DNA from: Oricola indica
Lineage (GTDB): Bacteria > Pseudomonadota > Alphaproteobacteria > Rhizobiales > Rhizobiaceae
Length of the DNA: 64,000 nt
Assembly (NCBI RefSeq): GCF_019966595.1
Contig: NZ_JAINFJ010000001.1
Location: 992,001 to 1,056,000 of the forward strand
Direction of reading: 5' to 3'
The translations under genes and the position numbers were made by a program. The notes below the pieces were generated by a model. That model made no database searches. It was not told where the DNA came from and saw only the letters and a program-made list of their open reading frames with translations. Positions 36,520 to 46,120 of this stretch are shown piece after piece (within the stretch, counting starts at the first letter, position 1; every line of letters starts with the position of its first letter).

Positions 36520-37389
36520 ATGGACGCCGATTATCTGCCTTTTCACCCCAATCCATCCAAGCCGGCCTTCGTGCCGCCGCCGGGTGCTGTCGATGCGCAT
36601 TGCCATGTGTTCGGGCCGGCTGATGTCTTCCCTTATGCCCCGGAACGTAAATACACGCCCTGCGACGCGCCGAAGGAAAAGCTGTTCGAGCTGCGGGATT
36701 ATCTCGGCTTTGAACGCAACGTCATTGTCCAGGCAACGTGCCACGGCAAGGACAACCGCGCCCTCGTCGATGCGCTCAAGGCGGCCGGCGACATGGCCCG
36801 CGGCGTCGCCTCGGTCGGACCGGACATCTCCGAGGATGAACTCAAGGAGATGCACGAGGCGGGCGTGCGCGGCGTGCGGTTCAACTTCGTCAAGCGCCTC
36901 GTCGACAACACCCCGAAGGATGTGTTTCTGACCATCGCGGACAAGGTGAAGAAGCTGGGGTGGCACACGGTCGTCTATTTCGAGGCACCGGATCTCGAGG
37001 AACTGATCCCGTTCCTCAAGGAACTGCCAACGACGATCGTCGTGGACCACATGGGCCGTCCCGACGTCACCAAGGGTGTGGATCACCCCGACTTCCAGCG
37101 TTTCATCGATCTCATGGCCGAGGTCGAGACGATGTGGACCAAGGCGACCTGCCCGGAACGTCTGACCGCCGACGGTCCGCCCTATGACGATGTGGTCGCC
37201 TTCGGCCGCAAGATCGTCGACACTTTCCCAGATCGTGTGATCTGGGGCACCGACTGGCCGCACCCGAACATGAAATCCCATGTGCCCGACGACGGAAAGC
37301 TGGTCGATTTCATTCCACGGATCGCCACGACGGAAACCGCGCAGCGCAAACTCCTCGTCGACAATCCGATGCGGCTATACTGGGGCTGA
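36520..37389 (+). CDS. ligI: 2-pyrone-4,6-dicarboxylate hydrolase
   Basis: 289 residues, amidohydrolase superfamily. Metal/substrate motif DAHCHVFGP near residue 25, then VRGVRFNFVKRLVD, TIVVDHMGRPDV and the terminal WGTDWPHPNMKSH with the catalytic aspartate. These are the hallmarks of LigI, which opens 2-pyrone-4,6-dicarboxylate to 4-oxalomesaconate. ATG 36520 is preceded by only a weak purine stretch. It is followed by a terminator and then ligAB, so ligAB probably have their own promoter. Confidence 0.9.
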   Translation: MDADYLPFHPNPSKPAFVPPPGAVDAHCHVFGPADVFPYAPERKYTPCDAPKEKLFELRDYLGFERNVIVQATCHGKDNRALVDALKAAGDMARGVASVGPDISEDELKEMHEAGVRGVRFNFVKRLVDNTPKDVFLTIADKVKKLGWHTVVYFEAPDLEELIPFLKELPTTIVVDHMGRPDVTKGVDHPDFQRFIDLMAEVETMWTKATCPERLTADGPPYDDVVAFGRKIVDTFPDRVIWGTDWPHPNMKSHVPDDGKLVDFIPRIATTETAQRKLLVDNPMRLYWG

Positions 37390-37436
37390 CGCCACTGCGG
37401 CGAACGGCTCTTCGAACCCTGAACCGTCCATTCCGG

Positions 37437-37464
37437 CCCGGATGCGAAAGCATCCGGGTTTTTT
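37437..37464 (+). terminator. Terminator after ligI
   Basis: Stem CCCGGATGC/GCATCCGGG with GAAA tetraloop followed by six T. Confidence 0.88.
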
Positions 37465-37615
37465 GCTGTCGCAGGCCGGAAACGCGATAGGCAAGAGGTA
37501 TAAGTTTTGTGCAATCGACATTCAATATATGCCCTGCCGGTGCCGGCTTGATTTAAGTCAACTCCGCTGCTCGGAGCCACTGTGTATACATAAGTGGAAA
37601 GCAGGAGGAAGAACC

Positions 37616-37972
37616 ATGGATCAACCAGGTTTTGATTATCACATCGATATCCCCGGCACGACGATCTTCGACGGCAAGCAGGCCATGAAGGGCTATGCGC
37701 TGAACAAGATGTGCTACTCGTTCAACAAATCGGAGAACCGCGAAGCGTTCCGCGCCGACGAAGAAGCCTACATGGAAAAGTTCGGGCTGAACGACGAGCA
37801 GAAGCAGGCGATCCGCGACCGCAACATCCTCGCCATGATCGATGCGGGCGGCAATATCTACTATCTCGCCAAATTCGCCGGCATCTTCAAGCTCTCCGTT
37901 CAGGACGTCGGCGGAATGCAGACGGGCCGGACGACCGAGGAGTTCAAGGAATTCCTCGCGAGCCAGGCATAA
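37616..37972 (+). CDS. ligA: Protocatechuate 4,5-dioxygenase alpha subunit
   Basis: 118 residues, all-helical. It contains the LigA pattern: GYALNKMCYSFNKSENREAF, then YMEKFGL-D-EQK-A---RN and GGNIYYLAKFAG followed by DVGGMQTGRT. LigA forms a lid over the active site of LigB. ATG 37616 follows AGGAGGA. Only 11 bases separate it from ligB. Confidence 0.94.
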   Translation: MDQPGFDYHIDIPGTTIFDGKQAMKGYALNKMCYSFNKSENREAFRADEEAYMEKFGLNDEQKQAIRDRNILAMIDAGGNIYYLAKFAGIFKLSVQDVGGMQTGRTTEEFKEFLASQA

Positions 37973-37983
37973 GGAGACCGGTC

Positions 37984-38832
37984 ATGGCTAAAATTCTCGG
38001 CGGCATCACCACCTCCCACATTCCCGCAGTGGGGAACGCGATCCAGAAGGAACTCTATGACGATCCTTACTGGAAGCCGTTCTTCGACGGCTATCCGAAG
38101 GTTCACGCATGGATCAAGGAACACAAGCCCGAATATGTGATCAATATCTACAACGATCACGGCCTTGGATTCTTCCTTGACCAGATGCCGACTTTCGCGA
38201 TCGGCGCGGCGCATGAATACAAGAACGAGGACGAGGGCTGGGGCCTGCCGTCGCTCGATCCGTTCCCCGGCGCGCCGGAACTCTCTTGGCACATCATCGA
38301 ATCGATGGTCGCCGACGAGTTCGACATCACATCCTGCCAGGAACTTCCCGTCGACCACGGTTTCGTCGTGCCGATGCAATTGTTCTGGCCCGGCGCGCCT
38401 CATAACCCGGACATGCCGAAGGCGGTGCCGATTTCGGCCAATACGGTGCAGCATCCGATCCCGACGCTGAAGCGTGCGCTCGATTTCGGCAAGGCGCTCG
38501 GCAAGGCGCTGCGGTCTTTCCCGGAGGACGCCAAGATCGTGATCCTCGGGACAGGCGGCCTGTCGCACCAACTCGACGGCCAGCGGGCGGGCTTCATCAA
38601 CAAGGAGTTCGACCAGTACTGCCTGGAAAACATCGTCCACAATCCGGAGGAACTGACAAAGGTCAGCCGGATGGAACTGGTCGAGAAGGCAGGCGCGCAA
38701 GGCACCGAGTTCCTGATGTGGATGATGATGCGCGGCGCGCTGGGCGACGATGTCACCGAGATCACCCGCAATTACCACATCCCGATCTCCAACACGGCTG
38801 CGGGCACGCTGCTGCTCGAATGCGCCGCCTGA
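37984..38832 (+). CDS. ligB: Protocatechuate 4,5-dioxygenase beta subunit
   Basis: 282 residues, class III extradiol dioxygenase. Iron-binding positions are visible: H12 in TTSHIPAVG, H59 in YNDHGLGF, and the glutamate near residue 240 in AGAQGTEFLMWMMMRGAL. Catalytic H is expected in GTGGLSHQL. The enzyme cleaves protocatechuate between carbons 4 and 5 with Fe(II) and O2. ATG 37984 has AAGGAG upstream. The downstream acids need LigJ and LigK, which are not in this window. Confidence 0.95.
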   Translation: MAKILGGITTSHIPAVGNAIQKELYDDPYWKPFFDGYPKVHAWIKEHKPEYVINIYNDHGLGFFLDQMPTFAIGAAHEYKNEDEGWGLPSLDPFPGAPELSWHIIESMVADEFDITSCQELPVDHGFVVPMQLFWPGAPHNPDMPKAVPISANTVQHPIPTLKRALDFGKALGKALRSFPEDAKIVILGTGGLSHQLDGQRAGFINKEFDQYCLENIVHNPEELTKVSRMELVEKAGAQGTEFLMWMMMRGALGDDVTEITRNYHIPISNTAAGTLLLECAA

Positions 38833-38855
38833 CCGGCACGGACAGGATCAACAGA

Positions 38856-38887
38856 AAACGCCCGGGCTTTCACCCGGGCGTTTTTGT
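38856..38887. terminator. Bidirectional terminator, ligAB / creatinase
   Basis: Stem ACGCCCGGG/CCCGGGCGT with 6-base loop, AAAA on the left and TTTTTG on the right. Confidence 0.87.
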
Positions 38888-38903
38888 TCAAGGGCGAAAT
38901 CTC

Positions 38904-40127
38904 CTATCGCCGGATGATCATATGGCCTGGTCCGTAGGGGAAGTTGGTGATGTTCTCCGCCCCGTCTTCGGTAACGACGAAGATGTCGTGCTCGCGGTAG
39001 CCGCCAGCGCCCGGCATGCCTTCGGGGATCATGATCATCGGCTCCATCGATACGACCATGCCCGGCTCCAGCACCGTTTCGACGTCCTCGCGCAGTTCGA
39101 CGCCGGCTTCGCGCCCGTAATAATGCGACAGCACGCCGAAGGAATGACCGTACCCGAAAGAACGGTATCGCAGCAGGTCCCATGAGCGATACATGTCATT
39201 GAGCGCCAGCGCGATGTCCGAGCATTTCCGGCCCGGCCCGATCAGGTCGGACCCCGCCTTCATCACCGAGCAGTTCTTTTCCCACAAGTCGAGATGGGCG
39301 TCCGATGCCGCCTCGCAGAACAGTGTGCGCTCGATCGCGGTGTAGTAGCCGAAGATCATAGGAAAGCAGTTGAGCGAGCAGATGTCGCCACGCGCCACGC
39401 GCCTGTTCGTCACCGGATTGTGCGCCCCGTCGGTCATGATGCCCGACTGGAACCATGTCCAGGTGTCCATCAGTTCCACGAAGGGAAAGCTCCCGCCGAT
39501 TTCGCGAACCATCGCCTGCGTGGAGGCGAGCGCCACTTCATATTCCGGCACGCCTTCCTGCAGCGCATCCATGACCGCCCGTGCACCGATATTGCAGACG
39601 CGCGTCCCTTCGCGGATCAGCTTGATCTCCTCGTGGGACTTGATCACGCGCATCCACATCGAAGCTTCGGCCACATCGACAAACTCGATGCCCGGAAACG
39701 CCTCGCCGAGCAGGCGGCGATAGTCGAGCGACACGTGATCGAACTCGATGCCGATCCGTTTCGCATTTGACGGAATCAAACTCTTCAGTGCCTCGAAAAA
39801 GTTATCGCGCCGCCAATCGGAATAGATGACGTTGTCGCCATGGCTACGCCGCCAGGGCTGCCCGCCATCGATACCGGCGGATACGGTCGTCGCATTGTCC
39901 GCGGTCAGCACGAACCCGAATTTGCGACCGAAATAGCAGTAGAGGAACCCCGAATAGTAGCAAATGCCGTGATAGGAGGTGAACATGGCCGCATCGATGC
40001 CCTGTACGGCCATATGCGCCCGCATCGCGTCCTGCCGCCGGTTCATCTCGCCATCGGAAAAGGGCGACCACTCCTTGTCGCCATTGTGCCACTGGAAGAC
40101 ATGCAGCATGTCCTCGGTGCTGTTCAT
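38904..40127 (-). CDS. Creatinase (creatine amidinohydrolase)
   Basis: 407 residues, the size of Pseudomonas creatinase and closely similar to it over the full length. Shared stretches include FTSYHGICYYSGFLYC, IDGGQPWRR, ELMDTWTWFQSG, TDGAHNPVTNRRV and GYGHSFGVLSHYYGREAG. H236 in GAHNPV corresponds to the catalytic H232. This is a pita-bread fold without metal that hydrolyses creatine to sarcosine and urea. ATG 40127 gives the normal N-terminus; ATG 40136 is also possible, and neither has a good Shine-Dalgarno. No sarcosine oxidase or creatininase is nearby. Confidence 0.9.
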   Translation of the reverse strand: MNSTEDMLHVFQWHNGDKEWSPFSDGEMNRRQDAMRAHMAVQGIDAAMFTSYHGICYYSGFLYCYFGRKFGFVLTADNATTVSAGIDGGQPWRRSHGDNVIYSDWRRDNFFEALKSLIPSNAKRIGIEFDHVSLDYRRLLGEAFPGIEFVDVAEASMWMRVIKSHEEIKLIREGTRVCNIGARAVMDALQEGVPEYEVALASTQAMVREIGGSFPFVELMDTWTWFQSGIMTDGAHNPVTNRRVARGDICSLNCFPMIFGYYTAIERTLFCEAASDAHLDLWEKNCSVMKAGSDLIGPGRKCSDIALALNDMYRSWDLLRYRSFGYGHSFGVLSHYYGREAGVELREDVETVLEPGMVVSMEPMIMIPEGMPGAGGYREHDIFVVTEDGAENITNFPYGPGHMIIRR

Positions 40128-40357
40128 GATTGTCATTTCGGAGATCGCTTCGTTGGGCCTGATGGCTCGCGGCACTATTGCAGCAAACGTTGGCCGAACC
40201 GGGAAGTGAAACCGGCACGAACATCCTACATCACCGAAAATCCGTCTCGCAATCGAAACCGGCATGCCGTTGCGGAATCCCGCCATTGCACGATCCTGCA
40301 ATGGTGCGGCCGCAGATGCGGTGATACCGTTCGGTTGCGGCCATTGGGAGACGGTCC

Positions 40358-41377
40358 ATGCCGACGCCCCTCGACATTCTTTTCGCCGATCCGGCCAATG
40401 CGCCGGAAGACGGCGCCGTTCCGCAGGCAGCCATCGACGAGATGCGCGATTATTCGGCCTATCTGGACACGATCATCCCGCCGAAACGGGAAGTCGATCG
40501 CAACATCCTGATCGCGACCTGGAACATCGCGCATTTCCGCTCGCTGACACGAAAATGGAAATCATCCGGCAATGACAGCCCGAAACGGGATTACCGGTGC
40601 CTTTGGGCGATTACGGAGATCCTCTCCCGGTTCGACGTGATCGCCGTACAGGAAGTCGGCGCCGATTTCCGCGCGCTGAGATCGGCCATGAAGATTCTCG
40701 GCCCGAACTGGAGCTTCCTGATGACGGATCGTGCCGAGGGTCAGGGCGGCAATGACGAGCACATGGCGTTCATATTCGACAACACGCGCGTGGCGCTTTC
40801 CGGGCTCGCCGGCGAACTCGTGGTGCCCGACGAGGCGGACGAGTTCGGCTTCGACAAGAACAGCTTCAAGAAGCAGTTCGCGCGAAATCCCTATGCCGTT
40901 TCATTCCGGACGCGGGACACGACCTTCATCCTCGTCACCGCCCATATCGACTATGGAGACGCCACGCAGGAACGCCTGCCGGAATTGCGCGGCATCGCGA
41001 AATGGATGCAGTCATGGGCGGCGCGGGAAAATCGCTGGCACCACAATCTGATCGTGCTTGGCGATTTCAACCTGGAGCGCACCGGCAACGATCTCTACGA
41101 GGCCTTCGTCGGCACCGGGCTCGAAGTCCCCTACATCCTGCAGAGCCATCCGAGAACGATCTATGCGCGGAACTCGGACCCCGAGGCGGAAAGCTATCAC
41201 GACCAGATCGCATGGTTCTCGAAAGGCGATGCCGCGCTACTCGGTCTCGAAGTTACCGATGGCGGTATCGTCGAAATCTGGAACCGCCTTTTGCGAGATC
41301 GCAGTTTAGCGAAGGGCAGCTTCGCCTTCCGCATCTCCGATCACAACCCGTTGTGGCTGGAATTCCGGCTTTCGTGA
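40358..41377 (+). CDS. Endonuclease/exonuclease/phosphatase family protein
   Basis: 339 residues. The EEP fold motifs are in order: WNIAHF (about 55), AVQEVG (about 97), TAHIDYG (about 194), GDFNLER (about 236) and ISDHNPLWLEF near the end. A DNase, phosphodiesterase or sphingomyelinase-type activity is possible; the substrate cannot be told. No signal peptide, so it is cytoplasmic. ATG 40358 follows GGGAGAC. It is divergent from the creatinase gene and convergent with the polyamine-type importer. Confidence 0.85.
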   Translation: MPTPLDILFADPANAPEDGAVPQAAIDEMRDYSAYLDTIIPPKREVDRNILIATWNIAHFRSLTRKWKSSGNDSPKRDYRCLWAITEILSRFDVIAVQEVGADFRALRSAMKILGPNWSFLMTDRAEGQGGNDEHMAFIFDNTRVALSGLAGELVVPDEADEFGFDKNSFKKQFARNPYAVSFRTRDTTFILVTAHIDYGDATQERLPELRGIAKWMQSWAARENRWHHNLIVLGDFNLERTGNDLYEAFVGTGLEVPYILQSHPRTIYARNSDPEAESYHDQIAWFSKGDAALLGLEVTDGGIVEIWNRLLRDRSLAKGSFAFRISDHNPLWLEFRLS

Positions 41378-41386
41378 CGGCCCGTA

Positions 41387-42241
41387 TCAGCCCGGGGACA
41401 ACCCGCGGAGCCTCTCCGACCGCCGTCGCAGCAGTTCCAGTGCCGTCAGAAGCACGATGGAGATCGCCACCATCAGCGTCGCCACCGCGAGGATCGTCGG
41501 CGAAATCTGCTCGCGCAGGCCGGTGAACATCTGCCAGGGCAACGTTTTCTGCGAGGCCGAGCCGAGGAACAGAACCACCACCACCTCGTCGAAGGAGGTG
41601 ATGAAGGCGAACAGCGCGCCCGACACCACACCCGGAATGATCAGCGGCATTTGCACCTTGAAGAAGGTGCGCACCGGATCCGCACCGAGCGATGCCGATG
41701 CGCGCGTGAGCGACCGGTCGAAACCGACCAGGGTTGCCGTGACGGTGATGATCACGAAGGGCGTGCCAAGCGCGGCATGCGCCATGACGACCCCCCAATA
41801 GGTGCCCTGCAGCCCGATCCGCGAATAGAAGAAATACATGCCCGCCGCCGAGATGATCAGCGGGACGATCATCGGCGAAATGAGGATCGCCATGATCGCC
41901 GACTTGAACGGCACATGGCTTTGCGACAGGCCGATCGCCGCAAGCGTGCCGAATCCGGTTGCCAGCAGCGTCGCCACCGGCGCGATCGTCACCGAGTTCC
42001 ACAAGGCCTGCTGCCAGTCAGGATTGGTGAAGAAATCCTGATAGTGCTTGAACGAATAGCCAGCCGGATCGAGAGCCAGCATCTTCGGTGTGAAGGTGAA
42101 AAAGTTCTCCGCGTTGAACGACAGCGGAACGATCACCATGATCGGGAAGATCAGGAAGAAGAAGATCAGCCCGCAAATGATGCGGAACGCGTAGTACCAC
42201 GTAATCTGCGCCGTGGACGAATAGGGTGGGAGGGCTGCCAT
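41387..42241 (-). CDS. Spermidine/putrescine-type ABC permease (PotC-like)
   Basis: 284 residues with six membrane helices and the EAA loop region RASASLGADPVRTFFKVQMPLIIPG. Last gene of a four-gene importer. PotC-like permeases pair with PotB. ATG 42241. Eight bases separate it from the PotB-like gene. Confidence 0.9.
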   Translation of the reverse strand: MAALPPYSSTAQITWYYAFRIICGLIFFFLIFPIMVIVPLSFNAENFFTFTPKMLALDPAGYSFKHYQDFFTNPDWQQALWNSVTIAPVATLLATGFGTLAAIGLSQSHVPFKSAIMAILISPMIVPLIISAAGMYFFYSRIGLQGTYWGVVMAHAALGTPFVIITVTATLVGFDRSLTRASASLGADPVRTFFKVQMPLIIPGVVSGALFAFITSFDEVVVVLFLGSASQKTLPWQMFTGLREQISPTILAVATLMVAISIVLLTALELLRRRSERLRGLSPG

Positions 42242-42249
42242 GGTTTCTC

Positions 42250-43539
42250 CTAACCCAGCTTCACGTTATCGATGCCGACGATCTTGTCGTAGACGTAGAA
42301 CAGCAGCAGGACGAGCCCGAGCAGGATCGTGCCGAGCGCTGCCGCCAGACCCCAGTTGAGCGAAGACGAGATGTGATAGGCGATGCGGTTCGAGATGAAG
42401 ATACCGCTGGTGCCACCGACCAGTTCCGGCGTGATGTAGTAGCCGATCGACAGGATGAAGACGAGAATCGCGCCGGCGCCGATGCCGGGGATGGTCTGCG
42501 GGAAGTAGACCCGCCAGAACGCCGTCCAGTCATTCGCGCCGAGGCTCTTCGCCGCCCGCACGTAATAGGGCGCGATGGTCTTCATCACCGAGAAGAGCGG
42601 CAGGATCATGAATGGCAGCAGGATATGCGTCATCGCGATGATCGTACCGGTCTGGTTGTTGATCATCACCAGCCGGTTGGTGTCGTCGATCAGTCCGATC
42701 CAGACGAGAAAATCGTTGATGACGCCCTGTTGCTGCAGCAGCACCTTCCAGGCCGACGTCCGCACCAGAAGCGACGTCCAGAACGGCAGCAGCACGAGGA
42801 TCATCAGCATGTTGGAGGTACGCAACGGCAGATGCGCCAGCAAATAGGCGATCGGGAATCCGAGCAGCAGGCAGGATACCGTGATCGCGAGCGACATCAC
42901 GATCGTCCGGTTGAACAGCGTGAGATAGATCCGCTCGTTCTCCGGCTTCAGTTGAAGCCCCTCCGACGTCTGTTCGGCATCCACCGCGTTCAGGAAGTAT
43001 CCGGGCGTGTAGGGCGGGCTGAAGCGCTTGATAACCCGCCAGGTCTCCAGGTCGCCCCAATCCTCGTCGGCCTCGATGAATTGGGCGGTGTAGTCGCCCT
43101 CGTCCATCCGCTTGACGCGCCGCCCGGTCTTGCGGAACAAGCCGGACATGCCCGAACTCTCGTAGTTGAGACGCGATCCGAGCCGCGTATGAATGCGCTC
43201 CTCCACCGCGATCAGGAGATCGGCGTGAAGCGCCGCGAAGACGGGTTCGCCGGGCAGTTCGTCGGATGCAGGATCCCAATCCGCCAGCGCCTCGACGGTC
43301 AGCGGGATCGTGTCTTCCACGATATTGTTTTCGACCGAGCGGAACAGCATGTCCGCGATCGGCGCGATGAATGTCAGAACAATGAAAATCAGGAGCGGCG
43401 CGATCAGCATCAGCGACCGCAACTTCTCGCGGCGCAAAGCACGCGCAAGCCGTTTTTTCAAAGGCGTTCCATCAGCGGCACGGACCACCCCGTCATCGGG
43501 CATCGCATTACTCGACGTGTCTGTCGTGGTGCTGCTCAT
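42250..43539 (-). CDS. Spermidine/putrescine-type ABC permease (PotB-like) with large periplasmic insert
   Basis: 429 residues, about 140 more than PotB. Membrane helix 1 (about 42-66), then a ~140-residue hydrophilic stretch (67-207), then five helices with the EAA motif AAKSLGANDWTAFWRVYFPQ. The insert is charged (ADEDWGDLETW) and probably periplasmic. ATG 43539 has GAAGG upstream; the frame to 43599 adds a basic leader without a ribosome site. Confidence 0.9.
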   Translation of the reverse strand: MSSTTTDTSSNAMPDDGVVRAADGTPLKKRLARALRREKLRSLMLIAPLLIFIVLTFIAPIADMLFRSVENNIVEDTIPLTVEALADWDPASDELPGEPVFAALHADLLIAVEERIHTRLGSRLNYESSGMSGLFRKTGRRVKRMDEGDYTAQFIEADEDWGDLETWRVIKRFSPPYTPGYFLNAVDAEQTSEGLQLKPENERIYLTLFNRTIVMSLAITVSCLLLGFPIAYLLAHLPLRTSNMLMILVLLPFWTSLLVRTSAWKVLLQQQGVINDFLVWIGLIDDTNRLVMINNQTGTIIAMTHILLPFMILPLFSVMKTIAPYYVRAAKSLGANDWTAFWRVYFPQTIPGIGAGAILVFILSIGYYITPELVGGTSGIFISNRIAYHISSSLNWGLAAALGTILLGLVLLLFYVYDKIVGIDNVKLG

Positions 43540-43613
43540 GGAAGACCTTCGCCTGGAATTGCGGGATCGGGATGCGGCGGCGTACCGCCGCATCCACAAG
43601 TGTCAGATGGCGA

Positions 43614-44741
43614 TTACTGCGCCAGCCATGCCTGGAACTTTGCGTCCAGGTCGTCGCGATTGTCAGCCCACCACTCGTAATTGTAGAGGAAGGTGTTCTT
43701 CGCGTTCTCCGGATCGGTCGGCATGTGCGGCGCCATGTCGATGCCAAGTTCCGCATGCTTGCCGACGAGCGGAGCAGACGACAGGCGTGCCGGACCGTAG
43801 GAGATGTACTTGGCCTGGTCGGCGAGGCGCTGCGTATCGGTCGCGAATTTCACGAAGTGAAGCACGCGGTTGAGACGGTCTTCCGGAAGGCCTTCCGGAA
43901 TGATCCAGCCGTCAAGGTCGAACACCTGCGCGTCCCAAAGCATCTTGAAGGGCTGGCCCTGTTCCTCGATGGCCGAGAAGAAACGGCCGTTGTAGGAAGA
44001 GGCGAGAACGACTTCGCCGTCGGCAAGAAGCTGCGGCGGCTCGGCAGCAGCCGACCACCAGACGACCTGATCCTTGATCGTGTCGAGCTTGGCGAGCGCC
44101 TGTGCGACGCCCTCGTCGGTTTCCAGCACGTCATAGACGTCTTCCTTGGCGACACCGTCGCACAGGAGAGCCCATTCCATGTTGTTGATCGGGCGCTTCT
44201 CGAGCGAACGCTTGCCCGGGAACGTTTCCATGTCGAACATCGCGCAGATGTCTTCCGGCTCCTTGCCGCCCCATTCCTCGACATCGGCGCGGTAGGCGGC
44301 CGTGGTCGAGTAAACGATCTGCGGAATGAAGCACTCGGAGACGAGCAGGTCGCCGAAATCGTCCGAAGCCGGCGTACCGTCCGGCGCATCGGCCAGTTCG
44401 GCGTCCACGTCCATCGGACGCGCGAGGCCTTCGTCGCAGAGGCGGATGGCGTCGGAAGCGACAACGTCCACGAGATCCCAGGTCACATTGCCGGCCTCGT
44501 TCATGGCGCGCAGCTTGGCAACGGCCTCGTTCGAGCTTTCGTCCCAGACGAAGGTAACACCGGTCATCTCCGCGTAGGGCTCGGAGTATGCCTTGACCTG
44601 GGAAGCCTGATAGGCGCCACCCCAGGAAACCAGGGTCATTTCATCGGCGCAGTTTTCGCACGGCTCGAGGTCTTGCGATACGACCGGGCCGGTAAAGCCG
44701 ACGCTCGCAACGGAAGCTAGGAGCAACATCTTCAATTTCAT
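43614..44741 (-). CDS. Spermidine/putrescine-type periplasmic binding protein (PotD-like)
   Basis: 375 residues. Signal peptide of about 23 residues ending VVSQ, then a cysteine pair CENC near the mature N-terminus and LVSWGGAYQASQVKAYSEPY. The later DLVDVVASDAIRLCDEGL, VVLASSYNGRF and FDLDGWIIPEGLP segments match PotD/SBP_bac_8 proteins. Four or more cysteines are present. The second of two tandem ATGs (44741) has the better spacing to GGGAG. The ligand could be a polyamine or another cationic compound; creatine is an idea only because of the neighbouring creatinase. Confidence 0.88.
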   Translation of the reverse strand: MKLKMLLLASVASVGFTGPVVSQDLEPCENCADEMTLVSWGGAYQASQVKAYSEPYAEMTGVTFVWDESSNEAVAKLRAMNEAGNVTWDLVDVVASDAIRLCDEGLARPMDVDAELADAPDGTPASDDFGDLLVSECFIPQIVYSTTAAYRADVEEWGGKEPEDICAMFDMETFPGKRSLEKRPINNMEWALLCDGVAKEDVYDVLETDEGVAQALAKLDTIKDQVVWWSAAAEPPQLLADGEVVLASSYNGRFFSAIEEQGQPFKMLWDAQVFDLDGWIIPEGLPEDRLNRVLHFVKFATDTQRLADQAKYISYGPARLSSAPLVGKHAELGIDMAPHMPTDPENAKNTFLYNYEWWADNRDDLDAKFQAWLAQ

Positions 44742-44834
44742 CATATTCTCCCTTTTGATGAAGGCCGGACGGGGTCCCCGTCGCAACCATTTCTGCAGAC
44801 CCCCGTAAGGGCCGGCAATTCAGTGAATTCTGTG

Positions 44835-45929
44835 TCAGGCGACGGCGTCGAGGGCCTTGCAGTCCTTCGCGGCCCAGCCGATCTTGTGCATCTGCCCCTT
44901 CTTGAGATCCCACCGTTCGCCGCGATTGCGCACCTTGACGATGAACTCGTCATTTCCGGCCACCTTCATGCGAACGCGAATGTGATCACCCAGGTAAATC
45001 AATTCCTCGACCAGGCCTTCCACCTGATTCTGGTGCTGGTCGGTCGGGATGACCTCGATACGCTCCGGCCGAAGCGAGATCGTCGTCTTGCCGCCAACGC
45101 CGCTTATATTGACTGCATCGGCGACGAGCTCGGTACCATCGGGGAGGCGGACCCGGCATTCCTTGCCGTTCACTTCGGTGACTTCGCCCGTCAGCTTGTT
45201 GTTCTCGCCGATGAACTGCGCAACGAAGGAATTCTGCGGCTCCTCATAGAGCACGTCGGGTGCCGACAGCTGCTGGATGACGCCGTCATTGAAGACCGCC
45301 ACGCGGTCCGACATCGTCAGTGCCTCTGTCTGGTCATGCGTCACGTAGACGATCGTCACGCCGAGATTCTCGTGGATATGCTTGATTTCGTACTGCATCT
45401 GCTCGCGCAGCTGCTTGTCGAGCGCGCCCAGCGGTTCGTCCATCAGCACGAGTTCCGGATCGAAGACCAGAGCGCGCGCCACGGCCACGCGTTGCTGCTG
45501 ACCGCCGGAAAGCTGGGCAGGCCGACGTGCGCCGAATGAACCGAGCTCGACCATCTCAAGCGCTCGCTTGACCTTTTTTTCCTGCTCGGCCTTGTCCATG
45601 CCCCGCACCTGGAGCGGAAAAGCGAGGTTCTCCGCCACCGTCATGTGCGGGAAGAGCGCATAGTTCTGGAACACCATGCCGATGCCGCGCTTGTGCGGCG
45701 GCACATTGTTGATCGGCCTGTCGTTCAGGAAAATCTCGCCATGAGTCGCCGGCTCGAAACCTGCCAGCATCATCAGGCAAGTGGTCTTTCCGGACCCGGA
45801 CGGTCCCAGCATGGTCAGGAACTCGCCCCGGGCAATGTCCAGATTAAGGTTTTTGACGACCAGCGTTTCACCATCGTAACTTTTCTGCACGCTTTCAAAG
45901 CGGACAGCCGCACCCCGGTTTTCGCTCAT
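44835..45929 (-). CDS. Spermidine/putrescine-type ABC ATPase (PotA-like)
   Basis: 364 residues. Walker A GPSGSGKTTCL, Q-loop MVFQNYALFPH, signature LSGGQQQRVAVARAL, Walker B PELVLMDEPLGALD and H-loop VTHDQTEAL. The C-terminal TOBE domain (about 270-350) is normal. ATG 45929. First gene of the operon, followed by the binding protein gene 93 bases on. Confidence 0.94.
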   Translation of the reverse strand: MSENRGAAVRFESVQKSYDGETLVVKNLNLDIARGEFLTMLGPSGSGKTTCLMMLAGFEPATHGEIFLNDRPINNVPPHKRGIGMVFQNYALFPHMTVAENLAFPLQVRGMDKAEQEKKVKRALEMVELGSFGARRPAQLSGGQQQRVAVARALVFDPELVLMDEPLGALDKQLREQMQYEIKHIHENLGVTIVYVTHDQTEALTMSDRVAVFNDGVIQQLSAPDVLYEEPQNSFVAQFIGENNKLTGEVTEVNGKECRVRLPDGTELVADAVNISGVGGKTTISLRPERIEVIPTDQHQNQVEGLVEELIYLGDHIRVRMKVAGNDEFIVKVRNRGERWDLKKGQMHKIGWAAKDCKALDAVA

Positions 45930-46120
45930 GTCATATCCCTGTACGTTCCCAATACATCGCGCACGCGGCGCGCGCCCAAGCCAAAAAGCGCCATTCTAAG
46001 CGCTTCGAGCCTCGATTTGCCCCATGAAAGCGAAAGAGCTTGCCGGTTGTAAAGGGATAACGGCAACTTTTTTCGGCAGCGGCCGAAACACGCCACTAGT
46101 TTACGCAAACCTGTGAAGCG

